A DNA stretch of 64,000 nt, taken from assembly GCA_008711295.1 (NCBI GenBank), contig VUYV01000122.1, positions 1,323,264 through 1,387,263 of the forward strand, in the 5' to 3' direction. Under the pieces are notes generated by a model. It made no database searches. It saw nothing but the letters and a program-made list of their open reading frames with translations, and was not told the DNA's origin. The position numbers and the translations under genes were made by a program. This document shows, one piece after another, positions 25,001-38,665 of the stretch. Source of the DNA: Anarhynchus alexandrinus. Its lineage: Eukaryota; Chordata; Aves; Charadriiformes; Charadriidae. Each line of letters starts with the position of its first letter. Position 1 is the first letter of the stretch.

Positions 25001-27850
25001 GATAGCAACGGTACAGTGATTAGGGAGAGGAAATGATACCCGAGGAAGACTTACTTAGTTGACAAAACATTGTGGTTCTGTTGAATTCAGCAAACAGTGG
25101 AAGATGTAGAGAGAATTTAAGGAGAGAGAAACTTCCAGTATTACAAGCTGTGAAACATAGCTCTAGAAACACTTGCACTGTGTTACATTCTATAATATAT
25201 ATTTTTAAGTAAATTTTGTATACTCTAGAGGGTAGTGAAGAAGTAGTCAAAATACGATTGCAGAGTTCCAACAACAAAAAAGCCCCACGGGAAAGAAGGT
25301 ATGGAGAAGGCAAGCTGGCAGTGACAGAAGTTAGAGACAGATTCTATCCCAACTTGCAATACTGCTAAACACTCACGATCACATTTACAATAGTAATTTG
25401 GAAAGTGAGACTTATTTACATGGCTCAGTAAAAAAATGTTGTGACAAAACCCCCATGCAGCTGCCACCTAGCCTTGAAGAAGTATCTGGCTGGATAACAG
25501 CCATCCTTTGAAGTAGCAAGTCTTTAATTCTTATATTTGCCCTCTCCTACCTGACAGTGGCAGTGTGGCTTCCCTGGGATGGAGGGTCCCTCTGCAGAGG
25601 GCAACACGTATCGTCACAGAAAGTGCACGTCCCTGCCCAGTGCACCGTTATGGGCCTATGTGGAAATCAGAGGATCAAATGTACCTTGAGTGAAGTCTGC
25701 ATATTTGTGTTTTATGTGACCCCTTTACCATACTTCAGCAGCTGCAACAGAAGAGTTGGGGTTTCGTTCGTTTTGGGTGAGAAGTTTTGTGTGGTGGAGG
25801 TGAGTTGCTGTTGTTTTAAATGATGTGGGTTTGGTTGAAGCTGATTCCAAAAAAACCAAAAAATTGGATAACATTTACTTACCAGATGCCAGCAAAAATG
25901 CATTGGTTTGAACAAATACTGTAACTACTAATTTAGTTAAATCTATCCAACTGTGAAAATATATTGGCGTGAATAAAAATATATAGACATGAAACGCATT
26001 GCATTTTTTTTGTTTGAAAAAAATTGGCTTCAGTAAAGAGCAATTGAAGTTTGAAAATATGCTCCCGAGAAGAAATGTGTTCATTTCCATAAAACATATT
26101 GGTGTGTAAATATACAGTATGTATCAGTTCCAGAGCAATATTATGAATTCAGTGGAATTTTGTTCTGTGTTAGTTAGTAAGATGAACCAAGTAAAAGGAA
26201 TTGCATGCTGCTATTACTACATATAAAATATGTGTGGGATGAAGTCCCATTTATAAAGCAATTATAAATGTGGATATTTCACTGGCTTTTGGAGGAGAAG
26301 AAGGTCTATAAAACAACGCTGTCAATGCAGTGCCAATGCAAAGTGAACCAAGGTCAAACCAAACTGGTATCATTCTTATTGAAAAGTACCTAATGTACAC
26401 TTTGAGTTGGTGAAAACAATTACAGAAGATAATTACCAATGGTGAGTGAAAGCAAAATATCTTATTTATAACTTGACCTCTCATCCATACAATTTGTGGA
26501 ATGAAGATACAGAAAAAATGGTGCTGGTAACAGGATTCTCCATACATTCTAGTCAGGTCCTCCTCCTCCTCCAGAATGTTTGATAATTAGCAAAAGTGTG
26601 TGCTTTCCTATGTCTTGTAACCATCAACTAAGAAGCAACTACTTTAAGAAATTTTGAACTTGCTTAACCCCAAACCACAAATTTATAGAGCTGTATAACT
26701 TTAACACTTCTTATTTACTTATGATTTAAGTATATATAATGCACGTTACGGTTTGCCATAAAAACATGTTGCTGCACGGAATTACTTAGAGACTAATTGT
26801 GTTTCAAATATGCTTGGACAAACATGTTTACATATAGTTTAGAATACATCCTAGCTAACATCTTTGAAATATATACTTATCCAATTATCTATTGTTTTGT
26901 TATTTCTGATGCTTTGTGATTTTTGGTTGCTTTATGTTTTATTACTTATGGACAGATTATGTGATGTGCTGAATAAAATCTCTCTTGCATCCAGCTGAGG
27001 TGACAAAGAAATATTAAAAAAATAAGAAGGAAGTTGTTCATTCTGTACAACATAATGTCATCCATTTTACTTTCTTAAGAGCATCTTTGATTGCTGACAC
27101 CAGTACATTTACAATGATTTTCTCACACATTCTGTTAATTTAAAAGGAGGCTCTAAAAATTTAGATTCAACATTTGTTTTTTTTCAGACTAAGGTTTTCA
27201 CATTAGTTCATCCTTAATTGAAAATATTTTCAAATACAAGTCAAAGTATTTTAGCTGGTCCCGAGTAAGACTCAAAGGCTTGAACAAATACCTTGTTTTG
27301 CCCATACTAGAGACTCCTAAGATATTTCTTCTAGCACATCCATGCTTTAAAAAAAAAAAAGGTTTTAAGACTTGATAGGGCTTTTCTCTAAAGAGTATTT
27401 TTTTTGCTGCCTCTAGAAAAATCAGCCCAAGGCATAAGCCCCAACAAAATAAAAAATGCACGTGACTGATTGAGTAGATCATAGCCGTTAAAATTTCTAC
27501 ACATTCTGTCTCTGCTCCACATTCTCCTAAGAGTTAGATGACCTAGCAGTGAAATACAGCCATCCAGCCAGACTGGACTGCTGTTGCTCTTTCTAGCAAT
27601 GAGAGCAAGATTGCAATTTTGTCAGATGGCGTAATGTTAGATACCACAATTAGGAGCAGAAAGAGTAGACTCTGCTTAGCTTATGTCTAAACAGTTCTGA
27701 TGCCATGATTGTCCTTACTAAAGACCTACTTGATTGTATCATGGCACGCACACCAAAATGCTTTTTAACAAGAAACCAGGGATTATGAAAAAATGTGTAC
27801 TCCAGTTTTTGCACTGACATTCAGTCAGGATGCTGAAGGCATTAATAAGC
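22010..27850. other. Intron-like sequence right of the island
   Basis: Composition returns to AT-rich immediately after the island. I see no recognised repeat. Two places have a strong acceptor-like polypyrimidine-AG followed by a short open frame (24,718 and 25,558); these are treated as hypotheses. The open frame at 22,323-22,514 has no splice or family support. Confidence 0.4.
24718..24875 (+). CDS. Candidate cysteine-rich terminal exon (hypothetical)
   Basis: A long pyrimidine tract ends in CTAG at 24,717, with no AG in the preceding 36 bases, as in real acceptors. The frame starting with GGC at 24,720 stays open for 51 codons to TGA at 24,873-24,875. It contains six cysteines and ends in a hydrophobic tail (about 16 residues, LLICLHTFFLLWASL type) just before the stop. 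That is the look of a secreted or GPI-anchored C-terminus. I do not recognise the family and no upstream exon can be linked to it. A chance open frame of this length is quite possible. Confidence 0.13.
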
Positions 27851-28400
27851 CTTAATGGTCCTGACTAACCTCACCTGGGGTCTCCACCCACACCCATGGG
27901 CCCAGAAGCTCTTTTTAAGCAGACCTGTGTCAGAAGAGTGGAGGTCTCTAGCTCAGTTCTGCTCCTACCTGGTTGTGGAATACTTTGATCTAGATTTCAA
28001 TCAATGGCTTGATCTTAGCCTGCATCATCTTGTGGACCTACCTAGTCGTCACTGTATCTTATCCTAACCTTGACCTGCAGATTGGCTTCACAGTGTGATC
28101 TCTGACCTTCTTCATTACCACAATATTGCCTTGTGATCTGGACTTTTGGCTGGACTTTGCTGTAATGTTTGAGTCTGTCCTTGCTTGAGTACTATGGGAC
28201 AGGGTTGTGGCTGGTGAGGCCTCTGTCCTGATGGGCTGAACATCCCTGTGTTCCTAGTTCACCTTTTCTTAGGGAGCAGCTCCACTCTTGTTGTTCCCTA
28301 ACAGATATGGTCTGAGACAACGCAGTACCCAAGAAGTGGGAAATAGATCCAGGTCCTTGGTGTCAGAGATGTGTGTTGCCTCGTGTCAACAGAATAAGGA
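27850..28400. repeat. Possible old repeat of unknown class
   Basis: This patch has higher GC than its surroundings and a repetitive style built on CCTGACC/TTGACC/GATCT-like words (ACCTTGACCTGCAG, TCTGACCTTC, GATCTGGAC, TTGGCTGGAC). It resembles worn retroelement or LTR-type sequence of sauropsids, but I cannot assign a family. It encodes no convincing protein. Confidence 0.25.
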
Positions 28401-31400
28401 CAGAATCAAAAGGATGTCACATGCCCCAAAATAAAAAATAGAGGAAAAATAGATAAGGCAGGAAGGAAAAATATATTCAGACAAATGTTTTTGGGAGACT
28501 AGCTCTAGAAAAAGCACAGGTGTGATGGAAGGTCAGGGTAAAAATAGGACTAGATGTTGAATGGATGAAAAAGACAGGGATAACACTGTGGCTGAAATCT
28601 GGGGCAACATAAATTGCTGGAAAGGAAAAGCAAAGCAATAGAAACATGTTGTTGAGACCGGAGGAGGAAAGGAATGTGTGATCATCCAGGCAAGGAGTTT
28701 AGGACCAGCAGAAGATGATTTGGGAAATAAGAAGCGTAAGGTAGATCTGAAAACAGAGTAGAGCTTTAAAGAGGAACTAAGAACCCTTGAGCACAGAAAC
28801 GGGACCAAGGAGTCACAGGACGGGGACCATGTGCGAAGACTAGAAAAGAGGTAAAAAAAGGAAACTGTGTGCTGATGAAGAACCAGAAAACAAAGTCTCA
28901 CAATAAAAAATGACAAGAGCAGAAAAAAAAAAAAGGCATAATGCATAAAAAGAAAATCAAGACTGAAGTGGTACAACTGATGCAGCATGAGCTGAGAAGC
29001 CAGAGGAATAGAAAGGGGAATGATAAAAGTAGCTACTGGTGGATGAGACAGAACTAGAAAAGTAACAAAACTTCAGGTGTTCAGAGAAAAAGAAGAAATG
29101 TGTGTACCCAAATTTCTTTATAGGGCCCGAAACTCAATGTGTCTCACTTTCATAATGCATCTGCTTTTAGTAAATATCTGAGATTCGTGACAAAGTATAT
29201 GTGAGGTTGCTGTCTCCTCTACAGAGTAGTAGTTTGCTGTACTACTCCCTAACTGAATAAGCTCAAACGAAAAGGTCCAAGGTGGATTTAAGTACTCCAA
29301 GCCTTCTGGTGATCTGTATGGATATTAATGTGATGATAAGATTTTTTTCCTCCTCATTCACTTCAGTAAATTTTAGGGAAATACTTGCATGTACTGCATG
29401 TAAGGATCTTACAGTTACAAGATGTTCATGATGAAAGAAATGAACATGTCTGTTTTACAATCTTTACATTGCTTTTGTATTTTTATATGGTGAACTATAA
29501 CTACATGGTAGCCCATCCTTCTGTCTTCTTCTGTGCCTTGTCCATCTGTCGTCCTGTTCCACTCCTTCTCTGTGTAACACAGAGCCTTGGTCTCATTCAG
29601 CTGAAGGAGTAGCTTTAGGGATGATACATGGTTTTGGGGAGACGGATGACATTGACAGATAGAATCTCTAATTCATTTGCTGAAAAAAATTGGAAAATGT
29701 GTAATCAATATGGCAGACGACTGAAAGAAGAGGAAAAGGCAGTCTTAGAGTAATTGAATGATGCCTTTGAGAATTGGATTATGTTTCACTATGCCACAGA
29801 GTTCCTCTGTGATGTTAGGTAAGTCACTTAAACCAAATGTTTTTACAGTGGTAATAAATTGATATTAATGCTCATTTTCTCGGTTTCCAACTTTATACCA
29901 AAGAGCCATATCTGCAGAAATGTAAAGTACTGCAGACATCCTAAAGCCAGTGTGAACTGGACTAAGAACATGCAGAGCTGTGTAATGAAAATTGGCCACT
30001 TGGAATTAGTGATTACCTTTGACATTAATCTTAATTAAATACTTCATTATAATGTATCTGCAGAACGAGGACAAATTAAGGTTGCATAGGCAATTCTGAA
30101 TCCTGGCATTTCTTAAGTCTTTGATTTTTCAATTTTAGTGATGTTAATATGGCTTTGTATATCTATTTGGTCATTTATTAGAATTCAGTTATTTGCTTTT
30201 CTTTTTTTTGTATTAGCTTATTAGCTTTGACTTAGTTACTCTCTTGAACTATTTTCCTGATAGTTTTAAATCTGTTATATCTCAGAAGTTTAATCATCAC
30301 AAATGAAGTCAGTGAACAATTCAGGATTTTTTTCCCATGAAGAGTGTGAATCTCTTGTATTAAGCCAATAAATCACAAATGAACACAGACATTATGATTA
30401 CTAAGATAAATAATGACTTACTTACTTACTGGCCCAAAATATGGAACTGACCTCACCCATCTTTGGAAGAAGAATAGTGGAAGTATATTTGGAAAGAACC
30501 AAAACTGAAGGAATTATGCAAAATACAGCAACTTGTCAGTCTCTGTTGAACTGCACTTCTTGTGTCAGGGTAGGTGAGAGGTGTTTGTTACTGTAATAGC
30601 TACATTATTTTGCAAGTGAAACTGCTAACTGGTTTTGAGCAGAACACTGTTATTAGTGACCATACTGAAATGTATGTGAATCACAGAAATCTATGAAATA
30701 CAAACATTTATAAGTTTGCTAAATTTATTTTTATGAAGCCTACCAGAGGTGAAATACTAGTTCTAGACCTGCAGTATGACAACCCTTGTTAATATGTTGT
30801 TTAATGAACAAGCAAAGTGAACATGGCGTATTTTTTAATGGTCCTCTTCTACATAATGATGCAGTGTTTCATTATATCACTTGCCTTTGTGATATAGGAC
30901 AATCAAGTCAGTCTACTGCTAGGTGGAAAATAGAATTAAGAATAAAAGAAAATATATGTTGCAGTATCTGCAGCCATTAGGAGGTGCGTTATTTGTTTTC
31001 TCATAGAAAAATTATAATGCAGGAGATTTAATGGATTTGCATCCATAATTCAAGTTTCTAGTGCAGTGAGATACAAGAGTTATTAAGGAAAATATTTGTG
31101 ACAGAGGAGTACAAGAAACTATAAAAAGGTTTTCAAGGTACTTGTCCTTGTTAAAGCAAATCTAAGTTCTCTGATAATCACAAAAGAGGTTTGCGACAAG
31201 TGCATTTAGTTGCCATTAATACTTCGGTTGTTAGATGATGGTACTAACAGCACTTTAAAATAGTGACATAAAAAGTAAGATTTTTGCTTCGTATGTGTCT
31301 AAGGTGTTTCCTGAGTGTTTTATTAATATCAGGACTGTGTTGTAACCTATTGTCAGTAATTTTTTAACTGACAGATGATAAGAGTAAACTGAGTTAGACT

Positions 31401-34400
31401 GAAAATCAGCCCTTGCTAGAGGCTGTGTATGTAGAGACACATACGAAATGTCATTTTAAAATTTGTTTTTCTGTGTTTCAGTTGTCTGAAATGTTTCACT
31501 TACACCAGAGATTATTCTTCTCTTCCTGAATTAATTGGATTATGCTATGTCTAATTTTTTAAGATCAGAATGATTTTTTTTAGTACCGAACTATGGAAAA
31601 TCACTAAATACAACTATACTGCGTGTGTACCCCTAGTTTTTCCTGTGAAAGTATAAAGACTGAAGTTAACAAATGATATCTGAGCAGCAGACTATCCACT
31701 GGAGGCTGGTTTGTTGCCTACAGCACAGCTCAATTTGATTTGCTTCTGTATTTATAGCTTTTACATTTTACAGAGGGCAAAACAGGTTAATTAAATAATT
31801 ACAATATTTCACTTTAACAGTACACAATATCTATTTATTATATAAAAGGTAGGTTAAAGAGAAAAAATAAGAAACATTATTTATGTTCAGTTCATGCATT
31901 CTGTTCAGGCACTGGCTACATGAGGAATATGGAAGGTAAGAATGGATACCTTTCCAATAGTCATACTCCCAAGTATGTCTTGTTATATGAAAATGCTTCA
32001 GCGTATCAAAACTAATTATCATTACAGCATTCTGAAATACATGCCTATCTTTCTTAAAAAAAAATATTGATTTTTATTTCAGATATTTAAAGAAGATTAA
32101 ACTTATGTAGCAGGGTTTCTCTTAGTTCTTCATAATTATTTCACATACCACATTTCCAAAAGTGATGACGGATTGTAAATGGGTACCAGGTTTACTAAAT
32201 GACTCAACAGAATCTGGGAAGATGCAATTCATTCCTCCTGTGCCTCCTATATACAAGTATACTCTGAGGTTGTTAACCGTGCGTGTACAGGAGACAATTT
32301 GAAGTTTGCGGTAATTCGAGTATGTGGCGTTATTGTCTCTTCATTTATATAAAAGGTTATGTACTTTTCTTATGTTTTGTTCAGGTGTAGTTGAGTGTGC
32401 TCCAGTACCGCTGAAGAAATTTTACAGCTTCTTGATTGTTCAAGTACTTGGTTTCGGTCCCTGCACCTTGAAGTAGATTTCTAATATGGAATCAACTTCA
32501 AGAGTGATTTTCCCTTAGGAATGAGCCTAATCTGTAATTGCAATGTGATTTGTTCGCCTACATTTGTAAAAGGGAAGTGGATGGGGTATTACCTGTGGAA
32601 AGTATTGGTACAAACACAGAATTTGGAGGGATTTCATTACTAAAAAATCTTACACAACTAGTTTGGAAGCCAAGGTGATCATGCAGCTGACTGTTACTGA
32701 GCATTTCAGGCTTTTCAATGTCTGATAGTTATAGTAGTTGGCAATTTGAACAATGGACTCTTCCTCCATACCCAGCAAGGGGTCAATGAGTATAGCCATT
32801 GTCTTTACGTTCATTTATAGCTGACCAACAAAATACAGTAGTAGATCAAGACCAAAATCTTAGTTGTTTCAAGATGACCCTGAAGCCACTGCGAGTGAAG
32901 GGACTAGAACAATCTGGAACAACTGCTAAGCAACTATATTTTCCTGTAGTTGCTAGGTCTAGGGTTTTTTCCAAGCTTAAGCATGTTCATGAATTTTCTG
33001 GCCTTCACTGCTGAATATTTACCAAAGTATAACTTTTGATCTCAAGTTTTTATGGAAGTTACCATATCCAGCGGTTTTACATAGTTTAATATACCTACAC
33101 CATTCATTAATCTTTTACACTAAGAACAGTACCAAAATTAGAAAGGCAAAGGAGTTTCCAGGGTTTTTAACCTGAGCTTGTGAGAGCTATGCTCTCTAGT
33201 ATGTTTTGGCCTGGTTTTCTCCAGGGATTTTAGGGAAATATTTGCTGTGTGTGGTTTTGCAGTTCACACTGTTTCTAAGGAACTGCTTTAGCGTCTCTAA
33301 CCTGTGGCTGTTGGACTCCACTGCTCCTTCAAGAGGTTAGGCAGTCTAATTTGATAAAAATATGTGAGATCTTCACGACAATAATTTTGACAGCATTCTG
33401 ATAAGGGACCCAGTCAATACATTGCAAGTTCCAGTGAGCATTAGATCTTTGACTAATACTGTGCAACAATTGATTTACATTTAGCTAACACATTTATCAT
33501 GAAGTAATGCTACAATAATAAACTAATACTACATAAACTAACATATAAAGTCAGCTTAGTTGAAATTCTGGTTGTTGTTATTAGTCATTCACTGTTGATT
33601 ACAGTCATGAGTAAGGCTGAAGATTGACAATTTTTATTATGTCATATGACACGGAGATCAGGCATCTGACACTTTGAATTGTGTCAATATAAGTGTTTTG
33701 TCTGTCATCATAGACCATAAGTTGCACATCCAAATATGACCATGAAATAGCTCTTGCTCAGTCTTGATTTTCATTTTGTAGTGTTTTCATAGTCTCATAG
33801 TCTGGCTATGTGGATCAGTAGTTTGGTGCAGCAAAGTTGGAGACGTGTATTCTGTGCTTACAGACATTCACCACAAGGACGTTAGCATTTTATAAGTAAT
33901 TCTATAGGATGAATTACCTGATTATACTCCCTGAGGTCCACGCTAGACCACACTAGTTTATGGATGATGAAAAAATTGAGAAGTAAAATAAACCTATCTC
34001 ATTCCCTGAGTTTCTTGAAATTCAAATGTGTTAATGTTTTGTGTCTTTTACAGTTTTTAGTATGTCATACAAGAGGGAGATAATCCTTCCACGTGTTTTG
34101 TAGAAACAGAAAATATTGGCTTGGTTGGGTGACCCTCAGAACACATTTAATGTTGTGTTTCCAACATTTTAGTCATTCTAACACTCGATTAGCAAGCTGA
34201 TGGTATTAACTGCATATTCATACTTTTCAGAAAAGATAAGGAGGGTGTTGCCATATTCCTTTTCATTAAGACATCTGTCACTGAAAGTACTTCTGTACTG
34301 TAAGGGAAAAAAATAGCTGGATAAATGAACTATCTACATAAATATTAAGAAAATGCAGGATATTTTTGAGATTCAGAACATATAATTTATGTTAAAAATC

Positions 34401-37400
34401 TACATGGATTTGCAATGTAAAAACCATTTTCGTAGAATGATGATGGGCTGTATTTTAACAAAGCATACAGATAACAAGGTATATAAACTTAGCCAAGTTC
34501 GTGAACCTAGGAGCCTTTCTACCAAAACCATTGAGGCCAGTCCTTGTTTAAAACTATGCAGGCATTTAGCTACTTTTCTAAATTCTGACTGTATGGAAAC
34601 TTTAAAGTGTGCTTACACTGGTGTGTTTTATGTTTGATTCTGTGTGCTGTTACAGTGATTCTCCAGATCATCCACACTTACTGTGCTTTGCGTAGCATCA
34701 TGGAGTCGTCTTGGAAGTGTGTACAAGCTGGATGTCTTCTGTATGAAACTAAATCATAATGCAAGCTTAAGAATATAGTTCACCATCTCATGGGTGTTTA
34801 ATGCACAAAACCAGACTGCAGTTAGTCTAAGGAACCCCTCCCCACCCATATGCTGATAATATTTTCAGAATGAGCAGTTCTGTTGTGTGGAGCCATTTTT
34901 ACTGTGTCTTGTTACTTGGTAGCATATGTATCCTTACCTACAAGGTTTTCTTCAAATGAGTTGAATTGTATCAATTTGATGATTGAAAGCATAAGGGGGT
35001 TTTGGTGCTTTTTAGAGATACAAAAGGGGGAAAAAAAGCATTAGGTTTTCAAAGATTTTTGTGGACCTAGGATGAAGTTTTCCTACTTCATTGACAACTG
35101 AACTTTTCCTTCAGAATGTTACTTGTACTAAATGAAATTGCTTTCAAAAACCTGTGTTTTCTATAGTTTTGAATTTTTAGCAGACTATGGGACTTTGTAA
35201 ATGACTTAAATTCCCCCTTATTTTCAACACAGGAAAATCAAGAACTATCAAATCCTCAATTTTCCAAGTCGCAGTTCGAACTCATTTCAGTCTCAGTAGG
35301 AAAGCAAGCATTTTGCTACTTCTCCCAATGAAAATTCCCTAAGCTTTCCCCCTTTTCTCACTGTGCTGCTTGGGTCACCACAATCAAGTTGGGACTAAGT
35401 TCTACATGGGACACTTTTTAGAAAAAACTGTCACTTGGCCAGGAGCAGAGCATCTTGGAAAGCTGATTAAAATTCTGCAAACTGTCAAGGAGTATCAAGA
35501 CTAGTATGCAGGAACGCTAGGAACAACATAAAATAATTGGAATAAATATTATTTAGAGCAAACAAATAACAGATGTGTGGACATAATAGCTTAACAGGGG
35601 GTGAATTTAAGGTGAACAGGTATGTATTAAATGTTTATAAGAAAAATACACATTTCTTGATACTTTCTCCGTAACATCTTCCTGAAGAGAATGATACGAC
35701 CTTGGCTGAATGTTGTGAGACGGAAGTTTTGAAACTGTGGCACTGGGCAGTTTAAAGAAAACACTTTTTCTTTAGTTTCCCTTTGAATACAGAAAAGCCC
35801 TCTTTCAGTTACAGTGGGAATTTTGTGTTCCTTTCATTTGGAATCTCATTTATTTCCTGAAAACTGCGTCAGACTGGATCTGTAGCTCAGGTGTTGATTC
35901 TCTCTTCTTCTCCTTTTGTGTGTGTCTCATCTCTCTTTCTCTCACTGCTGCAGAAATTGCAGCAATCCTCACAGCAGAGTTTAAGACTGCCACTCCGCTG
36001 ACCTAGGAATCCGGCAAAAACTTGTCAGGGTATTCTCTTCCTCCTTCCAGATTCAGTCCGCTTTCTCATATACTCAAGCTTCCCCACCCACATAACTTGT
36101 AGTGGACCAGCTAACAATCCTGTAAGTTATTTGTGCTGTTGTCATTTACATTTAATGAAGAAACCTCTATGATAATCCCATCAAGGAAAGATAAATTTAT
36201 ATTTATAAGAAGAAAAATTATTAGAAGATAATAGGGATATGGATAATGAGCCAGTTCCAGTTATACCTTGGTTCTACTTAAAATATAGTCCTTACCTTCC
36301 TAAAACTTCGTTTGCAAAACTAGTCAGACTCAGAAGTAGTCAAGCTTATTTAGGGATATGTATGATATAGCCTTTTTTACCAGATCCAGTGTGTGTTTTT
36401 TATCAAATCCAATCAAGCTTCATTAAATTAACAATATCAAAAAATCTGCTTGCATTGTAATTTTTAAAATAATTTTTCTAAGTCAAGACAGATAATGCTT
36501 TTTCCTTTTACTGCATAAAGATTTTTCTTGAAGAAAATCTGGCCTTTAAATGTACATATAGCTATCTCTGTTTCTTTCTACTTTTCAAATTTCCAAAAGA
36601 ATGAATTTTGACATAAAAATGCTCATACAGTAGTCTGAAATAAATTAATTGTCTTAATTTATATTGACTATATTATATATATCTATATTATGATTGATAA
36701 ACTTTCCTTACATTAAAGTAATAACGTTACACTTGAGATAGTTTAATTTCTAAATTCAGTATCAAATAATATTAATGAACATTTAGTGAATAGGAAACAA
36801 TATGTAGTCCAGAGCTGAGCAATTGAGTTGTCCTGTACTTCACTGGTGTTTCTCCCAGTTTTTATAAGTTTATGCACAAGAAGAATCAGCCTAAGCATAT
36901 GGTATTTTTTTGTGAAGGAAATAATGGACATGGAAAATGTATTTATGTTTTTAATTGTTTAGCATTTCCATTCTTAGGTGCATAAGCCATCTATTGATGT
37001 TCGTTATTTAAACATTGGACCGTGCAATTCAGTCTTTTGACTATTTTATTGACAGACTAGATATTTCTCTACATTGTTTTAAGAAGAACTTCCCTTTCTA
37101 AGTGATGTTGGTGTGACCTTTTGTTATGGAAGAGTGTTGTTAAAGCATGTCCTGAATATGTCAGTTGTATAATACAACTGACATTTAGTATCTGTCCCGC
37201 TTGAAAATGGCTTAGCAATATATAGTCAGTGATGCACAGATGCATCATCCACCTTCCACATGACTTCATTGAAGTTCATGCTTAAACAATCAGAAATTTC
37301 TCTGAAATTGCTGAGCTCTTCGTCTTTTGGTATGTATTGTAAGCATTGCCTAAAAATCAGAGCTAGTGTCATGCTATGGCACATGTCAGAAAGAGGAATA

Positions 37401-38370
37401 TTAAACGAAAACCCATTTGTTTTTCTACTACACTAGCTGATACCTGAAATTCAAGAAAATTTTCAGGAATGCACCTTAGCAACCTAAAAAGTAAACAATC
37501 AGAAGAGCAACAGTTTATATTTCCTAATGATTTAGACTGACCAAAACGTAGGATATGAAATAACAGTCTAGAGCTGTATGTGTTTCATGTTTTGGGAGAA
37601 AAATATTTTTGCTGATCTGAAATTAGTGGGTATGGTTCTAGTCTGGTGGTAGTGATGGACACAGCAGGAAGAAGAGTCATTAGCAGTCACAGAACTAATA
37701 GCTATTAGGAATGACTCATAAAACTTTGAGTTATAATTGCTTAGATATATCCATAGGAAGAAAAAAAAGAGAGTAGGTAGAACGGTACTTAAAAATTTCA
37801 ATTAACGTACCAGACTTCTGCGTGAAGGTTACATAGTCAAGGTTGTGTAGCAGCATGAATGGCTTGGTATCTGCAGAAAAATCTTATGGAAGATCATAAA
37901 ATTCCTGGAAAACCAATATCTCCATACCATTTAGGTCCCTCAAGATAACTAGCTCAAAGAATTTCAGTGTTTTCTTTCTCGCTTTTTAGTTTGTTTGTGG
38001 TTTGTTTTTTTTTTGTAAGACCTAAATTCTCTTACCTATTTGAATGGAAAATACTTTTGATTCAATGCCTGCTGGTGGTTTCCTTCACAAGTTCTTAGTT
38101 CTAGTGAAACTGACAAGAGCTGTACAAAATATCTAAATACAGTTTTGCTATAATAATACTGCAAAGGAATATTTTCTGTCTTATATGTGATGTAACCATT
38201 TATACAGTCCATAATTCAGTATGTTATTTCACTTATTGAATAGTATTCTGAAAGGTTTTTAACTTTATACACGACTTCCTGAGAACTTTTGCTTATTTAG
38301 TGTTGTGGAACATATTACTGTAGAGAGTGTGTAATAGCTTGTCCTTTTTTTTCCCTTTCCTTTTTTTTGG
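28400..38370. other. AT-rich stretch without supported features
   Basis: The left end (28,400-29,100) is purine-rich on the plus strand, which creates a long but meaningless Phe/Leu/Ser-rich frame on the minus strand (28,533-28,988). The rest is T-rich intron-like DNA. One acceptor-like site followed by a very short open frame (35,954) is listed as a finding. I see no RNA gene and no clear transposon. Confidence 0.4.
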
Positions 38371-38379
38371 CCCTGGGCT

Positions 38380-38665
38380 TGTTATCTTACACTTCTCTAC
38401 ACTGAATTGCATGTTATTACTGCTAGTTTTCCCAGCACTTTCTGAATTATATTGTCTTTTTTTTTCATGTTGATTGACCCTGCTCCATTCTGTGTTTTGT
38501 TATCAACATGTTTTAGCACTTACCTCTCATTCTTATATCAATTCAACAAAATTGGCTGTAATGCTCTTGTGGCACTCCTTTAGTAACCTCTTTCCAACTC
38601 AAACTGTTTTCCCAACATATATTAATTTAACTGCTGTGTATCATTAACTATATGATCTCTGGAAG
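38380..38665 (-). mobile_element. Ancient CR1/L3-like LINE fragment (antisense)
   Basis: The plus strand shows the order expected for the antisense of an old CR1/L3-type LINE reverse-transcriptase region: CACTGAATTGCAT, a diverged middle, then GGCACTCCTTTAGTAACCTC and TTTCCAACTCAAACTG. It corresponds in my memory to the block ending in GGGACACCACTAGTAACCTC in amniote CR1/L3 consensus sequences. It is badly decayed, has no intact frame and is long inactive. Confidence 0.45.

Noticed and set aside
28533..28988. 151-codon minus-strand open frame rich in Phe, Leu and Ser
   Set aside because: It is the antisense of a purine-rich plus-strand stretch. Composition alone explains it, with no family resemblance or splice context.
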